From contig JALQBC010000050.1 of assembly GCA_023375675.1 (NCBI GenBank), positions 62,001-126,000 on the forward strand: DNA of 64,000 nt, read 5' to 3'. This DNA comes from Cytospora piceicola. Lineage: Eukaryota; Ascomycota; Sordariomycetes; Diaporthales; Cytosporaceae. Every line of letters starts with the position of its first letter. Position 1 is the stretch's first letter. The notes under the pieces were generated by a model that saw only the letters and a list, made by a program, of their open reading frames with translations, ran no database searches and was not told the DNA's origin. Shown one piece after another: positions 9,480 through 20,760 of this stretch. The position numbers and the translations under genes were made by a program.

Positions 9480-11127
9480 AGTATGTGGATCTCCTCAAAG
9501 TGACTTGTGTGAATGGGCAGAAGTAAGGAGGAAAGCCAAGGAAAACAACGAGAGATGAAGGGACCGAGAGAAGCAGGGCAGGGTATTATACCCTCTCCCC
9601 AATCTCGTAACCTTGGTAAGCTTTCGTGACCTTGACAGGCACATGTCATCAGGAGCTTATTGAGAATTCCGCACTGATATCATGATGAAACCGATATTGG
9701 TAACCTCCCCTTACAGTGCCAGTCGAGAAGAGTCTTCTTGGGAAGAGAGTCGGGCTGTCATGTAAAGTACATCATCGTACAATCAGTCCGGCGATGCCGT
9801 GAAGTGTGGTCTCGCTGTTGACAGGCCCTCTCGACATCTGTGCGTCGATGGTGGCTGCTCTAGCACCGACGGAGCTTGATATAGTGGCAGCAGAATAAGC
9901 TCGTTATTCCAACTTCCATCCTGGGGCGATCTGTAGTCCGAAGGTAATCACCCGAGGGTTCCTGTAACAGCCCACCGTGGTGTCAAAACCAACCCAAACA
10001 TATCCGGTTCTGTTGTATCGTTTGCATCGTCCTCTATTCGGGAAACTGACGTCCACATGGCACCCGTTCAAGGCCGTTCAACACCCTTGACGGTGCCGGG
10101 CACTCTTCTCAGGCCAACCCATGACCTCGGGCCCTTCATATCTCACAGTACACCTGAAGGCTATAGTGTTGTGATGATCTGCCATCCAGAAGCTCATGGT
10201 GTATTGTATGGGTTACTGTTGAGTCGCGTAGTCCCTCTAGTGACATGCTGTCACATCCCTAGACGTGCGCAATCAGGGCAGGATCCTGGACTGGAGGCAT
10301 CACAGGTCCATCACGCACAAGAAGCAATCCTGCCAAGACGCCTGAAGTTCCTCGAACATACGGAGAATAATAGCGAGGGCCCTAGGCGATGTGATCTCTT
10401 GAGTACCTAGGTATTCACTGAACCTTGGTATTTGCTGATGTGGCATAGATGCGGTCACCTCCTTTACGTGCAGCTAGGGAATATGGCTGACAGCCCTGGA
10501 GACGCAAACTTGATGAATGACATTGTGAAGACTGTTGATCTTTACGTTTTGAGCATCGGTATTTGGCTATAGGGTTCATATAACCCATGAAATAGACAAC
10601 ACACCTGCCCGTTCACCTTTGAGGTTCGCCCAAGGGAATGAACACCGGCCCCAAATCACTCGCCACCCTCCCGAGGCTTGCTTCTCGGAACAGTGACGAT
10701 GTTGGCGAATTGGGTGGTCCTCTGTTGTTATTGTTGTTGCTGTATACTTCGATACCAACGGTAATGCGAGTCAGAAGTTGTCTAGGGTAACAAAAGAGTG
10801 GTGATGTAATGCAATAGCCTTGTCAACAATGTAGCTTGAAGCTAGCAGACTAGCTATACCGTTACTGCGCTGCGGTGCGCTCGGGATGAGCTCCAGACAA
10901 TGTTGATTGATCGTATCGGCTCTTTGTGCTAGCATCTATACAGCTTTGTCCGGAGAAATGACGTCTCTATGAAGTCGAAGGCATAAATATGGATGGATCC
11001 AGCCGCAACCTTGCGCCTGAAGACGCAGGATACGATAACTAGGGTCATGTTCCGTTTTTTGAGAAAGACTTCCAGACCAACTTCCATCACCCAAACTAGG
11101 ACATTCAAGTTCTCGTTGCGCTTTGAT
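9480..11127. other. 1.65-kb gene-poor stretch
   Basis: It contains the Bys1-like promoter at its left end and the leader of the 83-aa gene at its right end. TACCTAGGTA, a short palindrome seen elsewhere in the window, is at 10404-10413. No supported gene was found on either strand. Confidence 0.5.
9584..9590 (-). promoter_or_regulatory. TATA box candidate for Bys1-like gene
   Basis: TATAATA read on the minus strand, 105 bp before the ATG. Confidence 0.4.
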
Positions 11128-11487
11128 ATGCCGTCATCCAAGGGGGTACCCACGGACCCAGATCTGCGTGATGGATTGAAGGAGGGCAAGTCAGCCTGAC
11201 TCTTAGGACATGAATGAGGTCTCGGCTAACTTTGGGCAGAGATCAAACAGGAGACAAACAAGGACGGGGGTGGAAAGGGACAGTGGGCTGCCTGGAAGGT
11301 AAATGCCCCCAGGGTACCTTCTGTCTGGGACGCTCACTGACGATCAGTCCAGGCCTCCAAATTGGCGAAGGAGTATGAGAAGGAGGGAGGCGGCTACGAG
11401 AACGAGCCGGGCTCAAAGAACGAGCCAAAGGAGGGAAAGCCGGAACACAAGAGTGAGGCCAAGAAAAAGAAGGAGACTGATGGCTGA
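11128..11487 (+). CDS. Small conserved hydrophilic protein, 83 aa, with a GC-AG intron
   Basis: Three exons, 11128-11185, 11240-11298 and 11353-11487. The sequence starts MPSSKGVPTDPDLRDGLKEE and continues with KDGGGKGQWAAWKASKLAKE, then GGGYENEPGSKNEP and a lysine-rich tail. It is very charged, without signal peptide or membrane segment. I recognise it as a small family common in filamentous ascomycetes (PTDP-LR ... GQW-AWKA-KLAKEYE ... PGSKNEP) but know no assigned function. Intron 1 (54 bp) uses GCAAGT as donor with a GGCTAAC branch and GCAG acceptor; only this donor restores the conserved LKEEIKQ junction. Intron 2 (54 bp) is GTAAAT...CCAG. All exons are short, so simple ORF calling would miss the gene. 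It converges on the glutaminyl cyclase gene, with 274 bp between the stop codons. Confidence 0.78.
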
Positions 11488-11761
11488 TTCTGAACTGCAT
11501 GCCATTGCCTGTCATGCGGCGTGCCTCCTCAGCTGACCGCAAGTCGAAAGCCCCTCGAGGCCCAAGGCCGCGTGCCATGAGTCGTCCAAGCCTTTCAAGT
11601 CCGAAACAAATGCGCATCAATACCGTGACTGGGATTCGAAATTGACTTGGGACCGATTCGTGCTTTCCACCAGAGCTTTGAGGGGCGCCGTCTAGCCCCA
11701 GGATGATCCATTGAGGGTGATGGCTCCATTGTACACGATGGAACAGATCTGTTGCACGGTT

Positions 11762-12931
11762 CTACTGGTCCTCTGGCCATACCTTCATCATATCGAGCCA
11801 CTCGAGCGCAAATGCCGTCATTATCTTTGCCCAGTCCCTGACCGTTGGCATGTCCAGGTGTTCCCCGTCATCCTGCATCGTATGCCAAACCCTCGGAAAA
11901 GGAGACGGGATCAAATGAAGGATCGGGACGCCCCTCTCCATGAACGGGACATGATCGTCGCCCACCCATGCCCTCCTGAAATGGCTGGCCACCTTCTCGG
12001 AGTCGGGGAGGAACGGATGTGCCGGCCGCGATTCCAAGATGCCGAAGTCTCGCATTCGGTGTTCAACATCCGCCATCGCTTGATATGCCCAGTGTGTAGG
12101 TAGGAAGTACGAGGGGACCTGGGGGTCGGCAGCTCCGAGGAGGTCGAGGAGGACGAAGAGGCTGATCTGGTTGAGGCGATTGGGGAAGTCCGCCATCGCC
12201 ATGGTCGGCTGTTTTTCCCACGATTCCGCAAGAGACCTGCAGTCTCGCGTTAGCAAGGTAGATCCTACCCGTAAGGCCTGTAGGTCATGTAGAGCTTACC
12301 TTGCGCCGTATAAAGAGTCCGTGGCCGTCCAAGAAACAAACGCCTCCTCCCCATCCAGCAGTAATATCTGCACGCCCATGTCCATGTCAGGGGACCCGCC
12401 CTGCTCGCCCAGTGCCACCATCTCATCATACATCTGTGTCAGGTATTGATCGATACTCCTCGCGACGTGCATCAGCACTGCGCATGGCACGGCACTGTCC
12501 GTCGCGCCTATGAATCCCGCAGGCGTTATCTTGCTGTCAAAATGCGCCACAAGCGTCAGAATGTTAGCCTGCCCCGGATTTGTCCATGGCGGCTCCCTCT
12601 TGAGCACTATGTTGTTGAACGGCACGTCTGTCGACCCAGTCGCCGGCGTCTGCGCAGTCGAGTTCTGCCACTCGACCTCCCAGCTCGGCAGCTCCTTCTG
12701 GAAGAAGTCGACGAAGTGCTGCTGCACCTTGGCCGACCCTGGCGTCCCTGGGACTCGCGGTATCAGGATCGGGGCGAGCAGCGTGCCATTCTCGATGTCG
12801 AAATCGTCACCCGGGCTCGGCACGGCGCGCAGGAAGCTTTCGGAGAGGGGCGAGTAAGCGGTAGCGGTGAGGAAGAGGAGGAAAATGGCCAGCAACGAGG
12901 GGAGTTGGCCCGGACCAGGCGAGCGCATCAT
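11762..12931 (-). CDS. Glutaminyl-peptide cyclotransferase (M28-family glutaminyl cyclase)
   Basis: Two exons, 12931-12300 and 12236-11762; the 63-bp intron has GTAAGC and TGCAG. The product is 368 aa. An N-terminal hydrophobic segment ([18 protein letters not shown]) serves as signal peptide or anchor. Zinc and active-site motifs are in the expected order: [59 protein letters not shown], and a final WHTMQDD. The enzyme turns N-terminal Gln (or Glu) of secreted peptides into pyroglutamate and acts in the secretory pathway or outside the cell. The start at 12931 is chosen because it places the hydrophobic segment at the N-terminus; an in-frame ATG at 13033 would add 34 unlikely residues. All visible catalytic residues are present. 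Confidence 0.92.
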
Positions 12932-13354
12932 GTTTCGGACAGTTTTCGGGATTGGGCTGGGGATTTTATTTTCATACTGGCATATTAAAGTAAGAAGCAG
13001 ATCACCACAAAGGAGACGATACGATAGCTGCACAAATCTGTCAAAAGAAGCTGTATTGGTGTACCTTTTTTAAGAAAGTTATTGAGGGAGGGAGACTGAA
13101 GTGAACACTTTAAGGGTCCCAGTCGCGTCTCGAATGGTGAGTGGGGCCCTGATGTCTTAGCTTTCATTACTTGCATAAGCGAGGATTACTAAGATTACTC
13201 TCTCCCCTGCATTGGCACGTGCAACCCTTGATCATCAACGACAACCCTTTTACCTATAAAGTCCATATCTCCCTTGTCTTGAATTCTATACGGCCTTCTT
13301 ATGTCTGGTGTTTTTGATAGCCCTGGCCAAGACCGAGTTTATTCGTGAAAAAGG
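12932..13354. other. Intergenic, promoter side of glutaminyl cyclase
   Basis: No gene seen. Confidence 0.45.
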
Positions 13355-14509
13355 TTAAGACTTCACAAGGCAGTCACACCGGTGAACCACAATGACAGGG
13401 CGGAACCTCGTGCCTCTGTCCCTGAGAATAACTATGCGGGCGTGCGGCTCGCCTGCGCCAGCTCCATTAGGCCAAGGAGGCCGTAAGTTGAAGTAATGTC
13501 CAGCTTCATCAAATACCAAAGCCCATGCAGTATGATGCTGTAACCACTCTGCCGGTAGTGCACCACATCTCATCCAGTCCTCCGCGTGCTTGGCAGAGAT
13601 TTCTGGCATAGGGAACATCGGTAGGGTGCAAGGCTTGGCGGCGTGGAGTGAGTTCCATTAAGACTTGAGGCTGGACTTGATCTGAGCTGCGTAGAGTTTA
13701 GCCATTTAATGGGGGTTATTGACAACAATTGACGCCATAGTTTTAGTGCCAAAAAGACCAGAGACCAGATGAACAGCCTCTTAGTCCGTGATGTCGAAAT
13801 AAATCCTTCTTTAAGACCGAAATCACACTCTTGTGTCTGATTTTCTCTCGAGAACAGCAATGCGGGTTTGCTTCTCCCAAATGATGCCGCGGATATGTAT
13901 GTTGCTGATGGTGTCGTGGGTTCCCTGGTTGCAAGGCTCGGGGAACTCATAGTCCCGAACAGGATATCTCAAATTAATGAGAACCGTGTCCCTCATCGTG
14001 TTAACCCATATATCGCTCGTAACAGGTTCCCATTCATCGTGCTCGTAAACCATGGTCTTCTTGAATGTGCCACTTCCAAGGGCTACATCTTGAGCTTCTC
14101 TGGAAACACGCGAATTGCAGGAAGCTGCGCGGTGTTGACTTTCGACTGAAGTCATTTCTTGCGATGTTTACTATGGTTGATGTAACGCTCGTCATTTCCT
14201 TTGCCGATGCTAACATTGAATGATTTCACCATGATACAGAACAACCTGGTAGGATTCGTTGTTGCCGTTGAGGTTCTCGGCGCCCTCCTCCTGATACATA
14301 TGAACTTCGTAAGGAAGTCACACCTCTCAGATTAGATGTTGCAACTCTAGGGGCAAGTCGGGGAAACGAAGGAAAGGTCCATAGGGTAGTCGTGTCCGAA
14401 ATGGCGGTCTACTGGTTACTGAATACAAGGGGTCAGGTCGAGACTTCTTGTTCAAATGAGAGGTGGTAGGCCCCTCCTGCATGTTGGCCTCCAAGTTCTC
14501 GGTGGTCAA
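13355..14509 (-). pseudogene. Decayed 2EXR-domain gene with multiple in-frame stops
   Basis: One minus-strand frame keeps protein character from 14509 to 13355. It opens with GPFLRFPDLPLELQHLI, the hallmark of the fungal 2EXR domain, then stops at TGA where a Trp usually follows. Later pieces in the same frame include SDIWVNTMRDTVLINL (the VNP-x-DT-like block), RRIYFDITD and EAVHLVSGLFGTK, and PEISAKHAEDWM to the final stop. Stops between 13835 and 13650 sit where CAA or CGA codons would fit (TAA after FRS, after YFDITD, after NNPH and after SLKS; TGA after DTRV). This is the pattern of C-to-T decay. 2EXR proteins have no settled function. Introns in the original gene could explain some stops, so the number of lesions is uncertain. 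Confidence 0.5.
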
Positions 14510-15156
14510 CGTCGTATAATCCTTTTGAGGAGAGCTGTTGAATTGATGCTATCTTATAATAGAGAAAGAATAGTGGTGTTAAGTCGACGTAGTGAGGAAG
14601 TTATTATATCCAGGCGATATTCTTATCATTAAGAGAGTATATATATGCAATGAATTGATCTCAAATGATATAGTAACCTCAATGTACTAAGAAACTATAT
14701 CCTTAAAAACATAAATTAAAAGGTTATCTTCTAAATATATTTGATAGTGCTTTATGATATAACTTTTATTTTATTCTCCGTAAGTAGGTTAGTAGGTAGG
14801 TAGGTAAGTATAGTCGATATATAATCTTAACCTTAAGTATTACTTAAATTATTACCCTACGGATTTGATAGACCTCGCTCCAAGTAGAGTATCAAAGCCT
14901 AGCAATAACGCAGTGCCTGGTAAGCTTGCTAGCAACGGAATATACAATTGAAGAGGTGCTATGTACCAAAACTGAGCTGTGTGCCTGCATATGTAAGTGG
15001 TTATATACATCCTGTTCTGACTCAAAGTCCGTCCTGCAGTGACCAAACTGCCAACCCTGCCACCCCTATCACCTTGGTAAGCTCCCAATGATACATGCAA
15101 ACAGCTTTCCAGCCTGGCCTCCTTCCTCTACCTACTTAAGTAGGTATGTGTTTAGA
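14510..15156. other. AT-rich island with GTAG repeats
   Basis: About 14530-14860 is strongly AT-rich, with many TATA/TTAA runs. A (GTAG)-type stretch, GTAGGTTAGTAGGTAGGTAG, lies near 14783. No coding signal. It resembles RIP-mutated repeat debris of filamentous ascomycetes, but no parental element is recognisable. Confidence 0.5.
15129..15146. repeat. 18-bp perfect palindrome
   Basis: TACCTACTTAAGTAGGTA is identical to its reverse complement. It lies 10 bp beyond the stop codon of the GH71 gene, in its 3' untranslated region. Confidence 0.75.
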
Positions 15157-17911
15157 TCAAGTGGCCTGGCAAGCAGTATCGGGACAGTACCCGTGATTGC
15201 AAGAATAGGAACATAAGCCCAAGTACGAGTCGTCTTCTCCTGGCAAGGGTGACCCTGCCACGCCCGTCTCAGGCGGAGGTTGCACTTGGGTTCCTACAAC
15301 ATTCAAAGTCAGTATATTGTATTATACGGCGTGAATAGTGCTAAGCCGGGTCCCGATGGAAGAAACTTGAGACAATGGTTAGATAAAAAAAATCCATTGA
15401 TTTACCGTAAGCCGTGCAAGTGCAGGGGCCAGGCGGGCAATACCCAAAGTTGCAAGAAAATGAACACAGTCCGGCGTAGTTTCCTGGTCCTTGACCAGCT
15501 ATACAGACTGAAGATGTGCCTGGAGCTGTTGTACTGGTACTGGTACTGGTACCAATGCTGGTTGTGGAAGCCGTGGTAGAAGTGATAGTAGTAACAGTAG
15601 TGATCGTGGTAGTAGTGACTGTCACGGTGGAAATTGACGTGACTGTGGTACAGGAAACGGTGGGAGATGTAGTGGAGCTCGAGGTCGATGTCGCCGACGA
15701 GGTCGAAGTCGAAGTCGAAGTCGAAGTCGAAGTCGGTCCGCCTGGAGACAGCGTCAGAGCTGGTGTTGAATTTGGAGTAATTGCGACTGTTCCCAAAGAT
15801 GGAGTTGGAAAACATGTCGAAACGTGGAGACCGGCGGTCAGAGAATTCAGACCGTCTGGCTGAAGTTGATCTGGCGCAGCTTCAGGGACAGTTCCGACGT
15901 AGGCGTTAAAGTTGTACAATCCACACGGACAAATGTTGGAAATATCCTTCAGACTGACGGCACTCATAATCGTCTGGCCATTTCTCGACAGGAAGAATTG
16001 CTGTTGGCCGACGCTCATGGGAACCTCGTAAGCTGATATTCCCTGCGGCGCGTTGAACTCTAGAACCGTGCCGCCTGATTCCACGGTGATGGTCCCGGCT
16101 TCCGTTAGTAGCGACACTACGAACACCGAGTCGGACAGAGATTCGTAGCCATTGGGGCGTCCCTCGAAATAATTACCAGAGCCATTGTTTGCCGTTACCA
16201 AAGTGGTATCTGTGGCGTCACAGTCGATTGACCTGGGCGTTGGCCGGTACCAGTAGACGATCTCATCTTTGGTCACATAGGAGCCGGCGGACGAGGCACC
16301 ATCTTTGAAAGCTGAGATGAATGGCTTTGCAATGTCCATCCATCCATCATGAGGCCTTCGATATGAGGACGAATTCCGTTAGCTTCTGTTCGCTATCTGC
16401 CTCCGAAGATTGGGTGGTGACTTACATGTCGTTGGTCCATTTGGAGTTCCCATCGTCATAATGTGGGCTGTTGAGTGGTCCGATGTAGTGAGATTCACCG
16501 TAGTCATTCCAAGTGATTATCTCGATGAATCGCGGCTTAAGGCTCAGAATCTCGTTCCATCGGGTATACCACAACAGGTCACCGGGAAATACCCAGTTCT
16601 TGGAATAAGATACCTCCGGGCCAAAGTGAGTACTGCAGAGGACATTAGCATCCAAAAGTTGGGAGTGGACCTGTTGTACATACGAGAACCAAGGAGACAC
16701 GGCTAGAGTGGAGAGTCAGCTCGGAGTTCAGGACGACAGGACTATGGCCGACATACGAGCAATATAGTTGTTGGCGGATCCCAGCGCCGCGATGTACTCA
16801 GCGTCACCTTCTTCAACCGTTACATTGGCCCCAGCGGTGGGCGCTTTGTTGTTGCCATTATTCGGCCAGGCCATCCAGTTGAGGGCGCCATCAATCGTGC
16901 TGAAGTTCGTGCCATATGAGGGATGGAAATTTGGCGCCCAGTACAATTCCACGCCAGCGGCTGTACGTATCGCATTGACATCGACCCCGTCACCAGCGAA
17001 GGATGAAACGAAGACTTTATCGTCGACCTTGAGTTGAGCGTCCAAGCTGGCATATTGAGCAATTTTCTGGCCAACTGCGGTGCCCTGGGAGGTGCTCCAC
17101 CAGTTGAAGTCTTTGTTTTACGTCAGTAAAGTTACTCTTGTCCCTAGAAATTAGCGGAAACATGATGGAATATTTTGCGTGACGACCTCACAAGAGCTTA
17201 TGAACTCTGTTTCGATGGCACTTATGATGTATCTCTGTGGGATAGTTTGGAGCATTGAGTGGGCTCAAAGCGGCATAATAGGGAATTCATACCGAATGAA
17301 ATAAAGACCTTCATATCGTTAGCAGCGGCGGAGGCATACGCGTAGCCGAGCTGTTGATCGGTGTAGAAGTCCGTTCCAATGTTCAAGGCGAAAGCATCAA
17401 TTCCGAGGGCCTTTGCACGCTGGAAATCAGCATCATAGGCAGTTCTGTTTTGCTAGTTAGCCATGGTATGCTGTAGCCAGATGGTCTTTCTCAGCCCATC
17501 TCGGACGCTTGCTCAAGCACTGCTCTCATAACGTTCCCCCAACATATTCCATATGACATGTAAGCGAATATTCTTCCAGGATACTTAAAAGAGCAGATCT
17601 ACTTGATACACGCCGGATACAGCCCAAAAGGAAAAAGAGACTCAGGGACTGTACGATGAAGTTCGGTCCGACACTATGCCGATCTGTAGATGGTTAGTAC
17701 CGAACTGAACAAAGAAGACAGAACAACCTTTAGGCACTAGGAAGGGAGTTCAGTTGGTAAAGACGGGACAAACCATGAAGTGTGCGAAAACATATCGATT
17801 GTTTGATTGCCTTTCAGAGATAGTTGATGCTATGCCCTTGCTCGGGATGCCCAACGCAGAAGGCAGAGCCACCATCCATATGGCTGCGAGGAAGGAAAGA
17901 AAAGGCTTCAT
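15157..17911 (-). CDS. GH71 alpha-1,3-glucanase (mutanase) with two CBM24 modules
   Basis: Seven exons: 17911-17774, 17683-17655, 17444-17293, 17110-16757, 16702-16426, 16355-15406, 15293-15157. All junctions are GT-AG and in frame; the product is 678 aa. The signal peptide is near residues 1-21. The GH71 catalytic region spans about 40-500, with NRYVFAHFM, RAKALGIDAFALNIGTD, KVFISFDFNWWSTSQGTAVG, PVSPWFSYV and IEIITWNDYGESHYIGP; the NDYGES block carries conserved acids. A Ser/Thr-rich linker follows (about 510-603). Two Cys-rich CBM24-type modules end the protein (GNYAGLCSFSCNFGYCPPGPC, in part, and DDSYLGLCSYSCNHGYCPDT). It hydrolyses alpha-1,3-glucan outside the cell, in its own wall during growth or autolysis, or in other fungi. 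The last exon is needed for the second module. Confidence 0.94.
15700..15740 (-). repeat. Hexanucleotide repeat in GH71 linker
   Basis: GTCGAA is repeated about six times on the plus strand, encoding Ser-Thr repeats of the linker on the minus strand. Repeat number is likely to vary between strains. Confidence 0.7.
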
Positions 17912-19904
17912 AGTAATGATGGGTGATGGGTATTAGGTTCTGTACATTGGCTAAAGCTATACGGAGAAGCCTGTGATGCTATTCAGTGGGGGAAGACCAT
18001 TATTTATATGTCTTGTACACACTCGTCCAGTCTCTGTCAGAAGCATTTGTCTTCCCGACGAGGAAGACTGTGGACGCCATAGCAAAATCCTAGCTTCCAG
18101 CATTTCCGAAGGGTTCTCATCACAAGCCCACCTATGTCTACATCGACCATATGGCTGTGGAATCGAATTTGACCAAGACGCCACAAGGCCACAGGATCCA
18201 CACTGTTCTTGGGCGATGGCATGCCGGTGGCCAATAAGTCCGACGCAAAGATGATGGAACGGGTACAACGAGCATGTCCAACCATCACCAGTAGAACAGA
18301 GAAGTCGCCTGTAAGGGATGGCTTCGCTGCCTCCCAGAGAGGTTGTATCCTAAAGAGATCAGTTAATGACCAGATCTATGGATTTTCATGGGTCATGAGA
18401 TGCTTCAAGTATATTAACTCACAGACCCTTATTCTCATTTCTTACTGACGTATCCACATACTCCGGCTCTTACTTCATTGCTCGCTTCGTTGCATCAAGA
18501 AAACCCAGTTGAGAGCAAGTAAGTAAGACAACACTGCCATGAACTTGTGGGAAACAACTATGAAGTCATGCGCACCGTGTCTGAGACACCAGTCAGTCAG
18601 TGGAAACTTAGTAAACAAAGCAAGGAGGAAGACCTATGTGGTGATGGGAGCACATCCCGTGCTTGGACTTCAGCACTGAGAGTATGTCAACATCTCAATC
18701 TGAGGGCATTGGCCAGCACGTGGGCATGAAGGAAGAATCATGGATCTCTCGTGGTTACTACATTGGTTATCTCATATGACATTAGTCCACCTCCCAGCGT
18801 GCTCCGCTCGGCCGGCCTGCTGCTTGAAATTGGTCTTCCATTTGACCTGGTCGTACACCATCCTCAATATACTGTCCAAAGCTGACCTCCAAGCCCATCC
18901 AGTTGTGGGGCAAGGGGTCGATCACCTGGAATGGATCTATTGGTCAACCACACGAGTGGGAGACGTGGCAAGTGGCGTGATAGGAAGACCTGGGTGGAGG
19001 CTAGCTTGCCGACGAAGGCCAAGCGTATCGGCCCGCAGATGTATCATGGCCAACCTACTTGAGTAGGTGTTCTAAGCATACTCAACTTGAAGTACAAACT
19101 CATAAATGGGGCATGTCGGAGATTTATGAGCGAATGGTATGGTGAGGTTCCCGGCCACGTGGTCAGCACCCTGTTGACAAAATGGTACAGTGACTCAGGT
19201 GGTAGTCCTGAATCCCTATAGTGTGCTGCGAGACACTCAATTTTGCAGTTGAAGGCTCATCTGAGATTTCACATGATGCTAATGTTGAACTGGTACTTCT
19301 GGTGAACGGGTTACTTCTGTTGTGACCTATCATATGTGGACAATGCTCTCGGAAGATAGATGAGGGTGGCTCCAGATGTTCTTTTCCAAGTTCTCCAACA
19401 ACATGCAGTGTTATCGGCTGACTTCATTAATTACTGGAGACGCCAATGCTACAACAAATACAATCTTCGCTACAGGCTATCAATTAACCGAGTTCAATCG
19501 TGGATTTGTGAGTCCTACCCAGTCAGCAGAGGATCTTGGGCAACTTGTTACTTTCAGACAATAGTAGACATCGATGAGTCGACCATGACGACCCAAGTAT
19601 GTGTCTTATGGCGCACGGCGCTATGTACTGAAGAGGCAAGTATCGAGTTACACTACAGCTTGCCACCAACCAGCCGCTTGGGTGAGCATGAGTCCGGATC
19701 ATCGGGTAAATGAAGTTTCCGAACCGGTCGAAACCGCCGACGCCCAATACCCAACCCCGCCTCCCTTGTACAGCGATACTGAGGACATGACAGAGGCTGA
19801 AGCGAACATCGGAAACGCTACAAAAGGGAGGCCGCCTGACAATTTGCCTGTCCGGTTTGATCAAACTCTAGACAGTCTATCGTGAAAGCATATCCGACAC
19901 AGTC
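17912..19904. other. 2-kb gene-poor stretch
   Basis: The first 100 bp are the GH71 promoter. Around 18790-19060 one plus-strand frame reads SAGLLLEIGLPFDLVVHHPQ and another reads DRKTWVEASLPTKAKRIGP. These could be relics, but no family is evident and stops intervene. Nothing else is supported. Confidence 0.4.
18001..18008 (-). promoter_or_regulatory. TATA box candidate for GH71 gene
   Basis: TATAAATA on the minus strand, about 90 bp upstream of the ATG at 17911. Confidence 0.5.
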
Positions 19905-20760
19905 ATGGCAACGATTGAAAAAATGGCCATCAACAATGTCCAAGTCTCCCACAGCTAGCGGATCCTCCATGATATCAGCACAGTACCTACATAGGGTAAC
20001 CATCGATGGACCAAAATATATCGACATCTTGCCATACGAACCACAGCACACATTCCCATCCAACATGAAAATCGTTTAGGGAACCTCATGTACCTTGTTA
20101 TCAGGCCTCATGGACTCCCCTGTCCACATTGGTAAGCCACATCAACTAGACAAGCTCGCCTGCGCCGGGGTGACTACGGCTACTAGTCGGATGTCGGCTA
20201 TAAGTGACGCATGACATGCTACAGGGCCCGACGGTAGCCCTCGACCTGCTATTCTTTCAGTTGGTCTGATCGCCACAGCGCCCGGGAGCATATATTCCAG
20301 GCTCCTGTTATGAATACTTACGAAGGGCCTGCTTACATTTACGAAAACAGGCAAAAGATTTCGTCGCTAAGAGGTTATTAGAGGGATATGACTACATCAG
20401 GATAGTGGCCAATATCCCTGGTCCGTCACTAGAGGTTCTGGACGCATTGGTGGTAGCCACCAAAGCAGCGGGGAAGAAGACGGGGACCATCGCCCATGCC
20501 GCAGCGTACGAGACGTTCCATATGGCGATATAAAGCGCCGCGGATCTCGTGACACATGTACCCATGGGTTGACAAGTGGAGGCTGAATGGGCAGTAAGAC
20601 TACAGACGCGGAGGCTGCCTCGATCAGTGGAACAAAAGTTGCCAAATCCACGGCATCTGATTGCCCACCCTGGGGCAGGTGAGGGAGGTCATAAAGATGC
20701 GCTTAAATGGCTCAATGTCAATTCCAAGAATAGAATTCCCGCCTGGTATTGTGTCCCCCC
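19905..20760 (+). pseudogene. Amidohydrolase (imidazolonepropionase-like) pseudogene
   Basis: Successive plus-strand fragments follow the order of a fungal metal-dependent amidohydrolase: MATIEKMAINNVQV, VTIDGPKYIDI, LLSGLMDSPVHIGKP, DKLACAGVTTAT, GLIATAPGSIYSR, LLEGYDYIRIVANIPGP, AAGKKTGTIAHAAAYE, SAADLVTHVP, VEAEWAVRLQ. They fall in frames 0, 1 and then 2, so at least two frameshifts (near 19990 and 20330) are needed. In-frame TGA/TAA/TAG codons interrupt several fragments. The metal-binding HVH-like site has become SPVHIG. Stops after SDA, after HMAI and after HVPMG fit CGA-to-TGA or CAA-to-TAA changes. The C-terminal third fades beyond about 20740. Intact relatives hydrolyse C-N bonds in small cyclic amides. 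This copy cannot make a working enzyme. Confidence 0.75.

Noticed and set aside
10057..10410. 117-codon plus-strand open frame
   Set aside because: No motif, low-complexity composition and no promoter or splice context; treated as chance.
15402..15863. Long open frames in other phases opposite or within the GH71 linker
   Set aside because: They are by-products of the Ser/Thr repeat coding on the minus strand.
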